DNA of 10,754 nt. Origin: Bacteroidales bacterium UBA2632. Lineage in GTDB: Bacteria > Bacteroidota > Bacteroidia > Bacteroidales > Dysgonomonadaceae. Made by a program: the position numbers and the translations under genes. A model generated the notes under the pieces. It worked only from the letters and a program-made list of their open reading frames with translations. It had not been told where the DNA came from and did not search any database. Location: assembly GCA_002359825.1 (NCBI GenBank), contig DENY01000204.1, positions 17,098 to 27,851 on the forward strand. Direction: 5' to 3'. Below, in pieces: positions 1 to 6,383 of the stretch; within the stretch, counting starts at the first letter, position 1, and every line of letters begins with the position of its first letter.

Positions 1-546
1 GTCTGCAGTTTCATTTTCTACTGAAACTGTATTATCATCCGATAACGTTGTAATTGAAGCACTTGTCGCTATAACTGTTTGTGGAAGATCTGATGATTTA
101 AAAGCAAAATCGTCAGGTAGTGGAGGGGTGCATTCAGAACCATTACAAGCTTGAGAGCGAACATCTCCTTCGAGTGTAAATTTTTGCTTATCGGTTACTT
201 TAAATCGTTGTACGAACTTAGCTGTATTCTCATAAGAGCCAATAGTCATTTCGAATATGGCATCATAGCCTGATTTCAACTTTGAATCTTTGGGTTCAAA
301 ATTACCTACTGCAACTGCACCTGCTATTTTATCTATAGACAAAGAAGTTGGATATGGGCCTCCATCAGGTATATCGGTGCCGTATATATACCAACCTTGT
401 TTTATAGCAACATTGGCAACTAATTCAATTTCACCGTTCCCTTTATCTTCTAAGCTAAATTTCCAGTCAGTGGGACCTGTTTGAGTAAACCCTTGAAAGA
501 TAAAACTTAAGATAAATAGAAGTGTAAGAATATTTCTCTTTTTCAT
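1..546 (-). CDS. DsbD-like protein, N-terminal (alpha) domain, secreted; cut by left window edge
   Basis: I translated this frame by hand: 182 codons from ATG at 546-544 run without a stop to base 1, so the C-terminus lies outside the window. Residues 1-21 form a signal peptide (MKKR, then a hydrophobic run ending near GFTQ), so the product is exported to the periplasm. Residues 25-150 match the DsbD_N immunoglobulin-like fold as seen in Bacteroidota: a GWYIYG segment at 51-56, GGPYPTSL at 62-69, a YDAIFEM strand at 94-100, and the paired cysteines C134 and C139 followed by TPP. In the DsbD family this cysteine pair passes electrons to periplasmic partners. Residues 150-182 are rich in Ser, Thr and acidic residues and look like a linker. 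In full-length relatives a membrane domain (DsbD beta) and a thioredoxin domain follow, but neither can be checked here. It could instead be a stand-alone alpha domain. The domain call is firm and the whole-protein name is not. Confidence 0.8.
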   Translation of the reverse strand, partial: MKKRNILTLLFILSFIFQGFTQTGPTDWKFSLEDKGNGEIELVANVAIKQGWYIYGTDIPDGGPYPTSLSIDKIAGAVAVGNFEPKDSKLKSGYDAIFEMTIGSYENTAKFVQRFKVTDKQKFTLEGDVRSQACNGSECTPPLPDDFAFKSSDLPQTVIATSASITTLSDDNTVSVENETAD

Positions 547-574
547 AATAGTCCACAATTTATATTTTTAGGGA

Positions 575-582
575 CAAAGATA
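575..582 (-). promoter_or_regulatory. Candidate Bacteroidota -7 element for the DsbD-like gene
   Basis: Read on the minus strand this is TATCTTTG, an exact match to the Bacteroidota primary-sigma -7 consensus TAnnTTTG. It lies 28 bases upstream of the ATG at 546, which would leave a short 5' leader. No TTTG-like -33 element is present at the usual spacing of about 19 bases: that position reads ACGC, next to a run of seven T. The call therefore rests on one box and its location. It agrees with the gene being transcribed separately from ridA. Confidence 0.35.
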
Positions 583-618
583 GTGTTATTTAAAAAAAGT
601 AGCGTGTAAAGAATGTTT

Positions 619-692
619 TATGGTGTAAGTAATTATTAAATGGACTGCATCTTAAGTTATTACCTAAGATGTTAAATATCTATTACACCATA
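619..692. repeat. Nested inverted repeat between ridA and the DsbD-like gene
   Basis: A perfect 10-base inverted repeat (TATGGTGTAA at 619-628, TTACACCATA at 683-692) encloses a second perfect 7-base inverted repeat (CATCTTA at 648-654, TAAGATG at 665-671, 10-base loop). It lies in the 190-base gap downstream of ridA and upstream of the candidate promoter of the DsbD-like gene. A third small dyad, AATAG-T-CTATT, sits at 695-705. No U-run follows either stem on the minus strand, so a classical intrinsic terminator is not clear. It may still be a weak 3'-end structure for the ridA transcript, a protein-binding dyad, or chance in AT-rich DNA. Confidence 0.5.
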
Positions 693-736
693 CGAATAGT
701 CTATTGAAGAAATAAAGATAACAAGAAACTCACTTC

Positions 737-1114
737 TTATCGCATTGCAACCACCTCTATCTCAATATCTGCATTCTTAGGCAATGCTTTTACAGCAAAT
801 GCCGAGCGTGCAGGAAATGTACCGGAAAACTGTTTGGCATACACCTCATTCATATCAGCAAAGTCAGCCATGTCTGCAAGGAAAACAGTAGTTTTCACTA
901 CATTGTCCAATGTCATATCTGCCTCTTTGAGAATTGCAGCAATGTTCTTGAATATTTGCTCGGTTTGTCCTTTTATGCCACCTTCGGCGGTCTCTCCAGT
1001 TTGTGGGTCAATGGGCAATTGTCCCGATACAAATACATGACCGTTTACATCTACTCCTTGGCTGTATGGTCCAATGGCTGCAGGTGCGTTAGTTGTTGAT
1101 AGTTGTTTTTTCAT
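737..1114 (-). CDS. ridA: RidA family 2-iminobutanoate/2-iminopropanoate deaminase
   Basis: The protein has 125 residues, the normal length for the YjgF/YER057c/UK114 family. RidA speeds hydrolysis of reactive enamines and imines, such as 2-aminoacrylate released by PLP-dependent dehydratases, to 2-oxo acids and ammonia. It forms a cytosolic trimer with active sites between subunits. Visible family marks are NAPAAIGPYSQG at 9-20 (Tyr17), VFVSGQLPID at 27-36, the substrate-carboxylate-binding arginine R103 in FPARSAF, and IEIEV at 117-121, where E118 aligns with the E. coli glutamate E120. All residues of the classical RidA active site appear present, so this is a true RidA type and not a divergent Rid paralogue. 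The ATG at 1114 fits the family N-terminus exactly. The gene is 83 bases from rlmB upstream and 190 bases from the next gene downstream. No promoter box was recognised, so it may be read alone or as the tail of the rlmB transcript. Confidence 0.95.
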   Translation of the reverse strand: MKKQLSTTNAPAAIGPYSQGVDVNGHVFVSGQLPIDPQTGETAEGGIKGQTEQIFKNIAAILKEADMTLDNVVKTTVFLADMADFADMNEVYAKQFSGTFPARSAFAVKALPKNADIEIEVVAMR

Positions 1115-1189
1115 AATGAATTATTATTTTTAATGGTTTGTATAATTTATGAATTTGTGATTTCAGTTCTATTTTGCACAAAAAAAATT

Positions 1190-1217
1190 GTCAATTGTCA
1201 ATTATCCACTGTCAATT
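1190..1217. repeat. AATTGAC heptad repeat overlapping the 3' end of rlmB
   Basis: On the plus strand the heptamer GTCAATT occurs at 1190-1196, 1197-1203 and 1211-1217. The diverged heptamer ATCCACT fills 1204-1210, so four units keep a strict 7-base register. On the minus strand this reads AATTGAC units running out of rlmB and ending in a run of eight T (1180-1187, one base longer than the T run reading into it). The stop codon of rlmB (1198-1200) lies inside the second unit. I recall similar AATTGAC-type tandem tracts from gene ends across Bacteroidota genomes, but could not search here. Confidence 0.75.
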
Positions 1218-1947
1218 GCCTTTGTCTAATCACCTCATACATCATCACCCCTGCTGCAACAGAAACGTTGAGTGACTGAATCGTACCAAAAACAGGAAGT
1301 TTAACTAACTCATCGCTTATTTTCAACAATTCGGGTGATATACCAACATCTTCTGCACCCATCAAAATAGCTACAGGGTCAACATAAGAAGAACTGGTAT
1401 AGTTCTCAGCAGCTTTCTCAGTGGCTGCTACTACTTTAATACCGCTATTTCTCAAAAACTGAACGGCATCTCTTATATTCAATTCTCTACAAACAGGAAT
1501 GGAGTGCAACGCTCCAGCCGATGTTTTGATGGCATCAGCACTCACCCTCACACTTCCACGTGCGGGAATTACGATGGCATCAACTCCTGCCACTTCGCAT
1601 GTACGCGCTATGGCGCCAAAGTTGCGCACATCAGTTATTCCATCCAAGACAACAATAAAAGGATTTTTGCCCTGTTCATATAACAAGGGGACAATATCCT
1701 CTATTTTCTGATAGGTAACGGCAGACATAAAGGCTAACACACCTTGATGATTTTTGCGAGTGAAGCGATCGATACGCTCAAGGGGCACTTTCTGAATGGG
1801 GATTTCGTGCATCGTCAAAACTTCTAGTAGCTCGTGAAACAATTCACCTTGAAGTTCTCTTTTCACCAATACTCTATCAATATCCTTTCCGGCTTGTGCA
1901 GCTTCGATAACTGCGCGAAGACCAAAAATCATTTCTTTCTCTTTCAT
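1198..1947 (-). CDS. rlmB: 23S rRNA (guanosine-2'-O)-methyltransferase RlmB, SPOUT/TrmH family
   Basis: The 249-residue protein has the RlmB layout: an N-terminal L30e-like RNA-binding domain (about 5-75, starting EMIFGLRAV and ending NHQGV at 66-70) and a C-terminal SPOUT domain with a trefoil knot (about 95-243). RlmB methylates the ribose of G2251 in the peptidyl-transferase loop of 23S rRNA with S-adenosylmethionine. All three SPOUT motifs are visible: motif 1 at 105-115 with N109 and the catalytic-type R115, motif 2 ILMGAEDVGIS at 194-204, and motif 3 at 217-234 including SLNVSVAAG with N227. The start at 1947 places EMIFG as in E. coli RlmB. The family core ends at RQRQ; the last residues, LTVDN, come from the heptad repeat at the gene end and have no counterpart in E. 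coli RlmB. The gene begins 13 bases after recN, so the two are probably co-transcribed. A TrmH-type tRNA specificity is less likely because of the L30e-like domain. Confidence 0.93.
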   Translation of the reverse strand: MKEKEMIFGLRAVIEAAQAGKDIDRVLVKRELQGELFHELLEVLTMHEIPIQKVPLERIDRFTRKNHQGVLAFMSAVTYQKIEDIVPLLYEQGKNPFIVVLDGITDVRNFGAIARTCEVAGVDAIVIPARGSVRVSADAIKTSAGALHSIPVCRELNIRDAVQFLRNSGIKVVAATEKAAENYTSSSYVDPVAILMGAEDVGISPELLKISDELVKLPVFGTIQSLNVSVAAGVMMYEVIRQRQLTVDN

Positions 1948-1960
1948 ATATAATTTATTG

Positions 1961-3637
1961 TTATTGTTCGTAAGTTTTCAACATCACCCTAGCATTTTCT
2001 AAAGCTTGCACTGTGGTTTCTGCACCACTCAACATCCGTGCTATCTCTTCGATACGCTCAGGCATGGTTAGTTTTTTTATGGAGGTAGTTGTGGCATCTG
2101 TCAACTCCTTTTTGTACACATAGTAGTGTGCATTTCCTTTTGCCGCAATCTGTGGCAAGTGTGTTATGGCCATTACTTGCATTTTATCGCTCAACTGTTG
2201 CATGATGAGGCCCATTTTATCTGCAATCTCTCCCGATGTCCCCGTGTCCACTTCATCAAAAATGATTGTTGCCAAGGAGGTTGCATCAGCGACCAATGAT
2301 TTGAGGACAAGCATCAAACGGGAAATCTCGCCTCCTGATGCAATTTGAGCAATGGGTTGTAGATGTGTGTTTTTGTTGGCTGAAAAGAAGAAATTAATGG
2401 TGTCTTTACCTGTAGCATCGAGTTCCTTTTTGTCGGTAAAATTGATTTTGAAACGTGCATTGGGAATGCCTAGATAACTCAGTTTATCTTCAATGTTTTT
2501 CTCAATGGTAGCTACTGCCGATTTTCGCAACTCGCTTAAAGCTTCAGCTTCTGCATATACTGTTTTCTTCTTTTGAGTAAATTCTTTTTCTAGTTGTTCA
2601 ATGCGTTCGTCCAATGATTCGATATTCTGAAGCTTCTCCCCAATGTCGGAAAGTATGTCTATCAATTCCTTCACGGTAGCCACTGAATGCTTTTGTTGCA
2701 AACTATATATCACGCTCAGCCTATCTTCAATAATTAATTGTCGGTCGGGGTCGAAGTCCACATCTTGAAAAACTCTTTCGGCCTCTTGTCGCAGATCTTT
2801 CATATCGATATAGGCAGATTCGATTCTCTCAACAAAGCTTTGGGAATAGGCGGAGGTTGAAGTAAAATGTTGAAGTGCCTTGGCCGATTCTAATGCTGTG
2901 CGCAAGCCCGACTCAACGCTTTGCTCATCTTCCGACAATGTATTGGTTAGTTTGTAAAGGCTCGATTTAATCTCTTCGGAGTGGGTAATTGATTCAAGTT
3001 CTGCTTCCAAAGTCTCTTGTTCATCCTCCTGCAGGTGTGCTTCAGTGAGGTTGTTAAACTGAAATTGCAAATAGTCTTGCTCTTCCTTGTTCTTTTGTGC
3101 CTGCTGATGTAAGTCGAGAAGTTCACTCTCGGCTTTCTTGTAAACTTTATAATAGGTTTTATACTTCTCTTTTATAGATGCTGTTTTGGCTATTGAATCA
3201 ACTAAGGTTAATTGAAAAAGATTGTCATTCAGCGACAAGTTCTCGTGTTGCGAATGTATATCTATTAGCCTTTCGCCTAATGCTTTGAGGTCTTGCAAAT
3301 ATACAGGAGAATCATTCAAAAATGCGCGCGATTTGCCATTGGCCCATATCTCTCTCCTTATAATGCACACATCTCCGTCATAGACCCAGTCATTGGATTC
3401 GAATAGTCCGCTCAGCTCATAGACAGAGATATCAAACACCCCTTCGATGGTACATTTGTTTGAATCCTGTTTGATGAACTTACTTTCGGCTCGTTGTCCT
3501 AAAATTAAAGACAGCGCACCCAGGATAATTGATTTACCTGCACCAGTTTCACCTGTCACAACAGAGAAACCTTCGTCGAACTCCACTTTCAGTTCTTCAA
3601 TCAATGCATAGTTTTTAATAAAGAGAGTCTTTAACAT
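1961..3637 (-). CDS. recN: DNA repair protein RecN, SMC-like ATPase
   Basis: At 558 residues this is a full-length RecN, the cohesin/SMC-like ATPase that acts early at DNA double-strand breaks. The N-terminal half of the ATPase head holds Walker A, GETGAGKS, at 29-36, plus the Q-loop-like segment DIHSQHENLSL around 126-136. A long antiparallel coiled coil rich in Glu, Gln, Lys and Leu spans roughly 150-370. The C-terminal half of the head holds the ABC signature ASGGEISR at 433-440, Walker B IIFDEVD with D461 and E462, the D-loop TGTSGEIA, and the switch histidine H493 in THLPQIAA. All catalytic residues are present and there is no frameshift. The start at 3637 gives MLKTLFIKNYALIEEL, the usual RecN N-terminus. 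The gene follows cbpM by 35 bases and precedes rlmB by 13. No LexA-type operator is obvious in the short upstream gap, so damage regulation, if any, is not visible here. Confidence 0.96.
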   Translation of the reverse strand: MLKTLFIKNYALIEELKVEFDEGFSVVTGETGAGKSIILGALSLILGQRAESKFIKQDSNKCTIEGVFDISVYELSGLFESNDWVYDGDVCIIRREIWANGKSRAFLNDSPVYLQDLKALGERLIDIHSQHENLSLNDNLFQLTLVDSIAKTASIKEKYKTYYKVYKKAESELLDLHQQAQKNKEEQDYLQFQFNNLTEAHLQEDEQETLEAELESITHSEEIKSSLYKLTNTLSEDEQSVESGLRTALESAKALQHFTSTSAYSQSFVERIESAYIDMKDLRQEAERVFQDVDFDPDRQLIIEDRLSVIYSLQQKHSVATVKELIDILSDIGEKLQNIESLDERIEQLEKEFTQKKKTVYAEAEALSELRKSAVATIEKNIEDKLSYLGIPNARFKINFTDKKELDATGKDTINFFFSANKNTHLQPIAQIASGGEISRLMLVLKSLVADATSLATIIFDEVDTGTSGEIADKMGLIMQQLSDKMQVMAITHLPQIAAKGNAHYYVYKKELTDATTTSIKKLTMPERIEEIARMLSGAETTVQALENARVMLKTYEQ

Positions 3638-3672
3638 ATTAGTGTTTTAGTAGTCAGTTTCAACATATGTGA

Positions 3673-3972
3673 TTAGACAATAGATTTATAAAACTTCAAT
3701 TCTCCTCTCAGTTTTTTCACATCCTCTTGAAGTTGTTGAACTTGTTGCAACATGTGATGCAGGGCTTCAATGCCTTCCATATTTATCTCCAACTCGTAGT
3801 GCCATCTAACAAATTGCTCAATCTCTTGCAGATAATCATATTCAATGTATCTATCGTCTTCTTCAATCACAATTTCTATCAAGCCAGAACTCTGAAGTTG
3901 ATCCAAAAAAGTTTCTTCCACCTGATAGATTTGCAAGCATTCCGTGTATGTTATCTTCTTTCCGCTCATCAT
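3673..3972 (-). CDS. cbpM: CbpM-type chaperone modulator (MerR-like fold)
   Basis: This small acidic protein of 99 residues is close in length to E. coli CbpM (about 100), which binds the J-domain of CbpA and inhibits both its co-chaperone and its DNA-binding activity. The N-terminal part (about 5-60) fits the MerR_2/CbpM winged-helix pattern: [20 protein letters not shown], then a hydrophobic helix, then [20 protein letters not shown]. The C-terminal part (about 62-95) is a coiled coil with [22 protein letters not shown]. The gene overlaps cbpA by 4 bases in an ATGA arrangement (start at 3972, cbpA stop at 3971-3969). This suggests translational coupling and is the main support for the name, since sequence identity to E. 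coli CbpM is low by eye. A second ATG one codon further in (3969) is equally possible as start. Confidence 0.82.
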   Translation of the reverse strand: MMSGKKITYTECLQIYQVEETFLDQLQSSGLIEIVIEEDDRYIEYDYLQEIEQFVRWHYELEINMEGIEALHHMLQQVQQLQEDVKKLRGELKFYKSIV

Positions 3973-4883
3973 TTGTTCAAGTTTGATAATTCCGTAAATA
4001 GTTCCTTCTCTTTATCGGATAGTTTCTCTGGCAATTTCACTTTCACTGTTACATATAGATCACCAAACTTTCCATCTTTCTTATAAACAGGGAATCCTTT
4101 ACCACGCAATCGCACGATGGTGTCTTGTTGTGTATTTTGCTTCACTGGGAATTTGACTTTTCCTGTGAGAGTGTCTATCATAATATCACCACCCAATATG
4201 GCTGTATAAAGATCAATTTCAATTTGTTTGTACAAATCGTCTCCTTTGCGTTTGAAAACTGGGTCTTGCGCAATCTTAAATGTTATATATAGATCACCGC
4301 TGGGCCCATTGTTTATGCCAGGTTGACCATAACCTTTTAGTTTTATCTTTTGCCCATCGCTCACTCCTGCCGGAATGGTAATGCGCACGTTCTTTCCGTT
4401 GATGGTAAGTGTTTGCTGGTGCGTTTGCATTGCTTGAAGCAGTGACAGCTCCAACTCCGCATTCAAGTCCTGACCTTTGAAACGGGTGCGTCCGCCTGAC
4501 TGTTGCGAAAATCCTCCACCAAACATTGAGTGGAAGAAATCTGAAAAGTCATCACCACCAAAACCTCCAGCCTCTCCAGAGTAATATGATTGTGAACCTT
4601 GCCCTTGATATTGTCTTTGGGATTGTTGTGCACGTTGTGCTTTCTCAAACTCATCGCCATGCTTCCAATCCTTCCCGTATTTATCAAACTTCTTCCTTTT
4701 TTCAGGATCGCTCAACACTTCATTCGCCTCATTAATCTGTTGAAACTTTTTTTCTGCCTCCTTGTTGTTTGGATTTAAATCGGGATGATGTTTCCGTGCC
4801 AATTTACGATACGCTTTCTTCACTTCCTCGGTGGTAGCGTTCTTGTTTATTCCCAGCACATTATAATAATCGATGTATGCCAT
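3969..4883 (-). CDS. cbpA: CbpA-type J-domain co-chaperone (class B DnaJ)
   Basis: The protein has 304 residues. A J-domain occupies 4-70 with [13 protein letters not shown] at 5-17, [17 protein letters not shown] and the HPD motif at 33-35, which stimulates DnaK ATPase. A Gln/Ser-rich stretch (82-101) and a Gly/Phe-rich linker (106-130, with [10 protein letters not shown]) follow. Two beta-sandwich substrate-binding domains come next: domain 1 from about 138 ([15 protein letters not shown]) with [15 protein letters not shown], and domain 2 from about 206 to 285 with [12 protein letters not shown] and RLRGKGFPV. There is no CXXCXGXG zinc-finger region, so this is not a canonical DnaJ but the class B type, as in CbpA. 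Coupling to cbpM by a 4-base overlap supports the CbpA name. In E. coli CbpA is a stationary-phase co-chaperone that also binds curved DNA; whether this homologue binds DNA is unknown. The start at 4883 gives [11 protein letters not shown], the usual J-protein N-terminus. Confidence 0.92.
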   Translation of the reverse strand: MAYIDYYNVLGINKNATTEEVKKAYRKLARKHHPDLNPNNKEAEKKFQQINEANEVLSDPEKRKKFDKYGKDWKHGDEFEKAQRAQQSQRQYQGQGSQSYYSGEAGGFGGDDFSDFFHSMFGGGFSQQSGGRTRFKGQDLNAELELSLLQAMQTHQQTLTINGKNVRITIPAGVSDGQKIKLKGYGQPGINNGPSGDLYITFKIAQDPVFKRKGDDLYKQIEIDLYTAILGGDIMIDTLTGKVKFPVKQNTQQDTIVRLRGKGFPVYKKDGKFGDLYVTVKVKLPEKLSDKEKELFTELSNLNK

Positions 4884-5119
4884 TAATCAGTTTCTGTTTG
4901 AATTACTATTCTCTCCACAAATTTAATAAAATAAAATTGGCTTTCATAGTTTGGATAGAATATTATATGTACATGAGGAGATTCACTTTTCTCAATTTGC
5001 AAGAAAAGCGTTAAAGCTGATTATATTCATCAATGAAATATGCAGTCAGATTATGACATGTAAAACTGAGATTCAATTTTAGCCAAAGACGAATTCAAAA
5101 CATTCACAATGGGTTGTAT
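4884..5119. other. Intergenic gap between proA and cbpA; largest gap in the window
   Basis: This stretch of 236 bases has no convincing coding frame. It holds the candidate cbpA promoter (4918-4948) and a dyad, CTTTTCT at 4986-4992 with AGAAAAG at 5002-5008 (7-base arms, 9-base loop), about 110 bases after the proA stop. The dyad is AT-rich and is not followed by a strong U-run on the minus strand. It could be a weak terminator of the proline genes, an upstream control site for cbpA, or chance. Confidence 0.5.
4918..4948 (-). promoter_or_regulatory. Candidate Bacteroidota promoter for cbpA-cbpM-recN-rlmB
   Basis: On the minus strand TAAATTTG (4925-4918) matches the Bacteroidota -7 consensus TAnnTTTG exactly. 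TATG (4948-4945) matches three of four bases of the -33 TTTG and is separated from it by 19 bases, the usual spacing. The box ends 34 bases before the ATG at 4883. It is the only such pair I found in the 236-base gap, where a promoter is expected because two gene groups meet there. Confidence 0.5.
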
Positions 5120-6370
5120 TTATACGGGTCGAACTTGACCATCACCTTCTATAATCCACTTATAACTGGTGAGCTCCTCAAGTCCCATTGGTCCTCGAGC
5201 ATGTAGTTTCTGTGTACTAATACCGATTTCTGCTCCAAGACCAAATTGTGCACCATCAGTAAATGCAGTGGAAGCGTTTGAATATACCGAAGAAGCATCT
5301 ACCATTCTTTGAAACATCTTAATTGTCTCTGCATTTTCAGAAACAATAGCTTCGCTATGCTTAGAACTATATTCAGAAATATGAGCAAGCGCTTCATCGA
5401 AACTTGAAACTGTTTTAATGGCCATTTCTAAAGATAGAAACTCCCTACCATAATCATCAGTTGCTGCTTTCTGCAACAATTCTGAAGGATAGAAATCTTT
5501 TAATATGCCGAAGGATTTTGAATCAGCATGTAGCAAAACGTTTTCTTCAGCCAATTGAATGGTTAAAGTGGGTAGATCGCTCAGGCGATTTTCATGAATA
5601 ATTAAACATTCCAACGTGTTACAAACAGAGGGTCGGCGAGTCTTTGCATTAAAAATTATTTTACGCCCTTTCTCAACATCTCCCTGTTCATCAAAATAGG
5701 TGTGACAAACCCCCACTCCTGTTTCAATGACAGGGATGGTAGCATTTTTACGCACAAAATCAATTAAGCCTTGGCTACCCCGAGGGATAATCAAATCGAT
5801 GTAACCTCGCGCAGTCAACATTTCATGTGTTTCCTCGCGTCCAGTGGGTAAGAGTGTTACAATGTTTTCATCTATCTCAAATCGCTTCAATACTTTTTGA
5901 ATGATAGACACTATGGCAATATTTGAATAAATCGCATCGCTCCCACCTTTTAATACACATGCATTGCCAGATTTAAAACAAAGTGCAAACACATCGAAAG
6001 TTACATTTGGTCGTGCTTCGTAAATAATTCCGATTACACCAAAGGGAACGGTAATCTTTTTTATTTTTAGTCCATTCGGACGGACTTCCTCCTTTAATAT
6101 TCGCCCAACTGGATTGGGCAAACTGGCTACATTCTCAATATCAGAAGCAATACTATTAATACGTTCCTCGGTCAATTTCAATCGGTCGTATGTAGGGCTT
6201 TCTTCATCCATTCGTTCCAAGTCTTTTTTGTTTTCTTGAAGAATGAAAGCAACATTGTCACGGGTTTGCTTGGCTAATTCTATTAAGACATTATTCACTG
6301 TTTCTCCTTCCAGTATATTCAACTTTCGAGAGGCTAGTAGCGTGTTATGTAGTTGTTGTTCTGTTTTCAT
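5120..6370 (-). CDS. proA: Glutamate-5-semialdehyde dehydrogenase (gamma-glutamyl phosphate reductase)
   Basis: ProA catalyses the second step of proline synthesis, NADPH-dependent reduction of gamma-glutamyl phosphate to glutamate-5-semialdehyde, which cyclises to pyrroline-5-carboxylate. From ATG at 6370 the protein has 416 residues, the usual length. The aldehyde-dehydrogenase-like fold is marked by [18 protein letters not shown] (109-126), LKGGSDAI (140-147), [10 protein letters not shown] (197-206), the catalytic C250 in RPSVCNTLE, and the C-terminal family signature at 391-407 beginning [10 protein letters not shown]. An in-frame TTG two codons upstream (6376-6374) would extend it slightly; I preferred the ATG because it gives a normal N-terminus and a 13-base gap from proB. 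The gene is the last of the thr-pro group. No fused ProB domain (P5CS type) is present, so ProB and ProA are separate proteins that presumably channel the unstable phosphate between them. Confidence 0.97.
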   Translation of the reverse strand: MKTEQQLHNTLLASRKLNILEGETVNNVLIELAKQTRDNVAFILQENKKDLERMDEESPTYDRLKLTEERINSIASDIENVASLPNPVGRILKEEVRPNGLKIKKITVPFGVIGIIYEARPNVTFDVFALCFKSGNACVLKGGSDAIYSNIAIVSIIQKVLKRFEIDENIVTLLPTGREETHEMLTARGYIDLIIPRGSQGLIDFVRKNATIPVIETGVGVCHTYFDEQGDVEKGRKIIFNAKTRRPSVCNTLECLIIHENRLSDLPTLTIQLAEENVLLHADSKSFGILKDFYPSELLQKAATDDYGREFLSLEMAIKTVSSFDEALAHISEYSSKHSEAIVSENAETIKMFQRMVDASSVYSNASTAFTDGAQFGLGAEIGISTQKLHARGPMGLEELTSYKWIIEGDGQVRPV

Positions 6371-6383
6371 AATCAATAATTAT

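Noticed and set aside
290..484. Open frame of 64 codons on the plus strand
   Set aside because: It lies wholly opposite the hand-translated DsbD-like gene, which has a signal peptide and clear family motifs. The plus-strand product has no recognisable feature.
648..671. The 7-base hairpin as an intrinsic terminator of ridA
   Set aside because: The stem is AT-rich, begins 65 bases after the stop, and is not followed by a U-run on the minus strand. It is kept only as part of the nested repeat.
1190..1217. TTGACA matches on the minus strand read as sigma-70 -35 boxes, or the heptads read as a CRISPR-like array
   Set aside because: TTGACA is produced by the AATTGAC repeat itself, and Bacteroidota promoters do not use this box. 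The units are 7 bases without spacers, far too short for CRISPR.
3727..4086. Open frame of 119 codons on the plus strand across cbpM and the cbpA end
   Set aside because: It is antisense to two well-supported genes coupled by a 4-base overlap, and its hydrophobic, Phe/Leu-rich product is what the complement of such genes gives.
3969..4883. Calling the J-protein DnaJ
   Set aside because: There is no cysteine zinc-finger region between the Gly/Phe linker and the C-terminal domains, and a cbpM gene is attached, so the CbpA class fits better.
6371..6376. TTG as start of proA, two codons upstream of the ATG
   Set aside because: The ATG at 6370 gives a normal ProA N-terminus; the TTG adds nothing conserved and has no ribosome-binding support.
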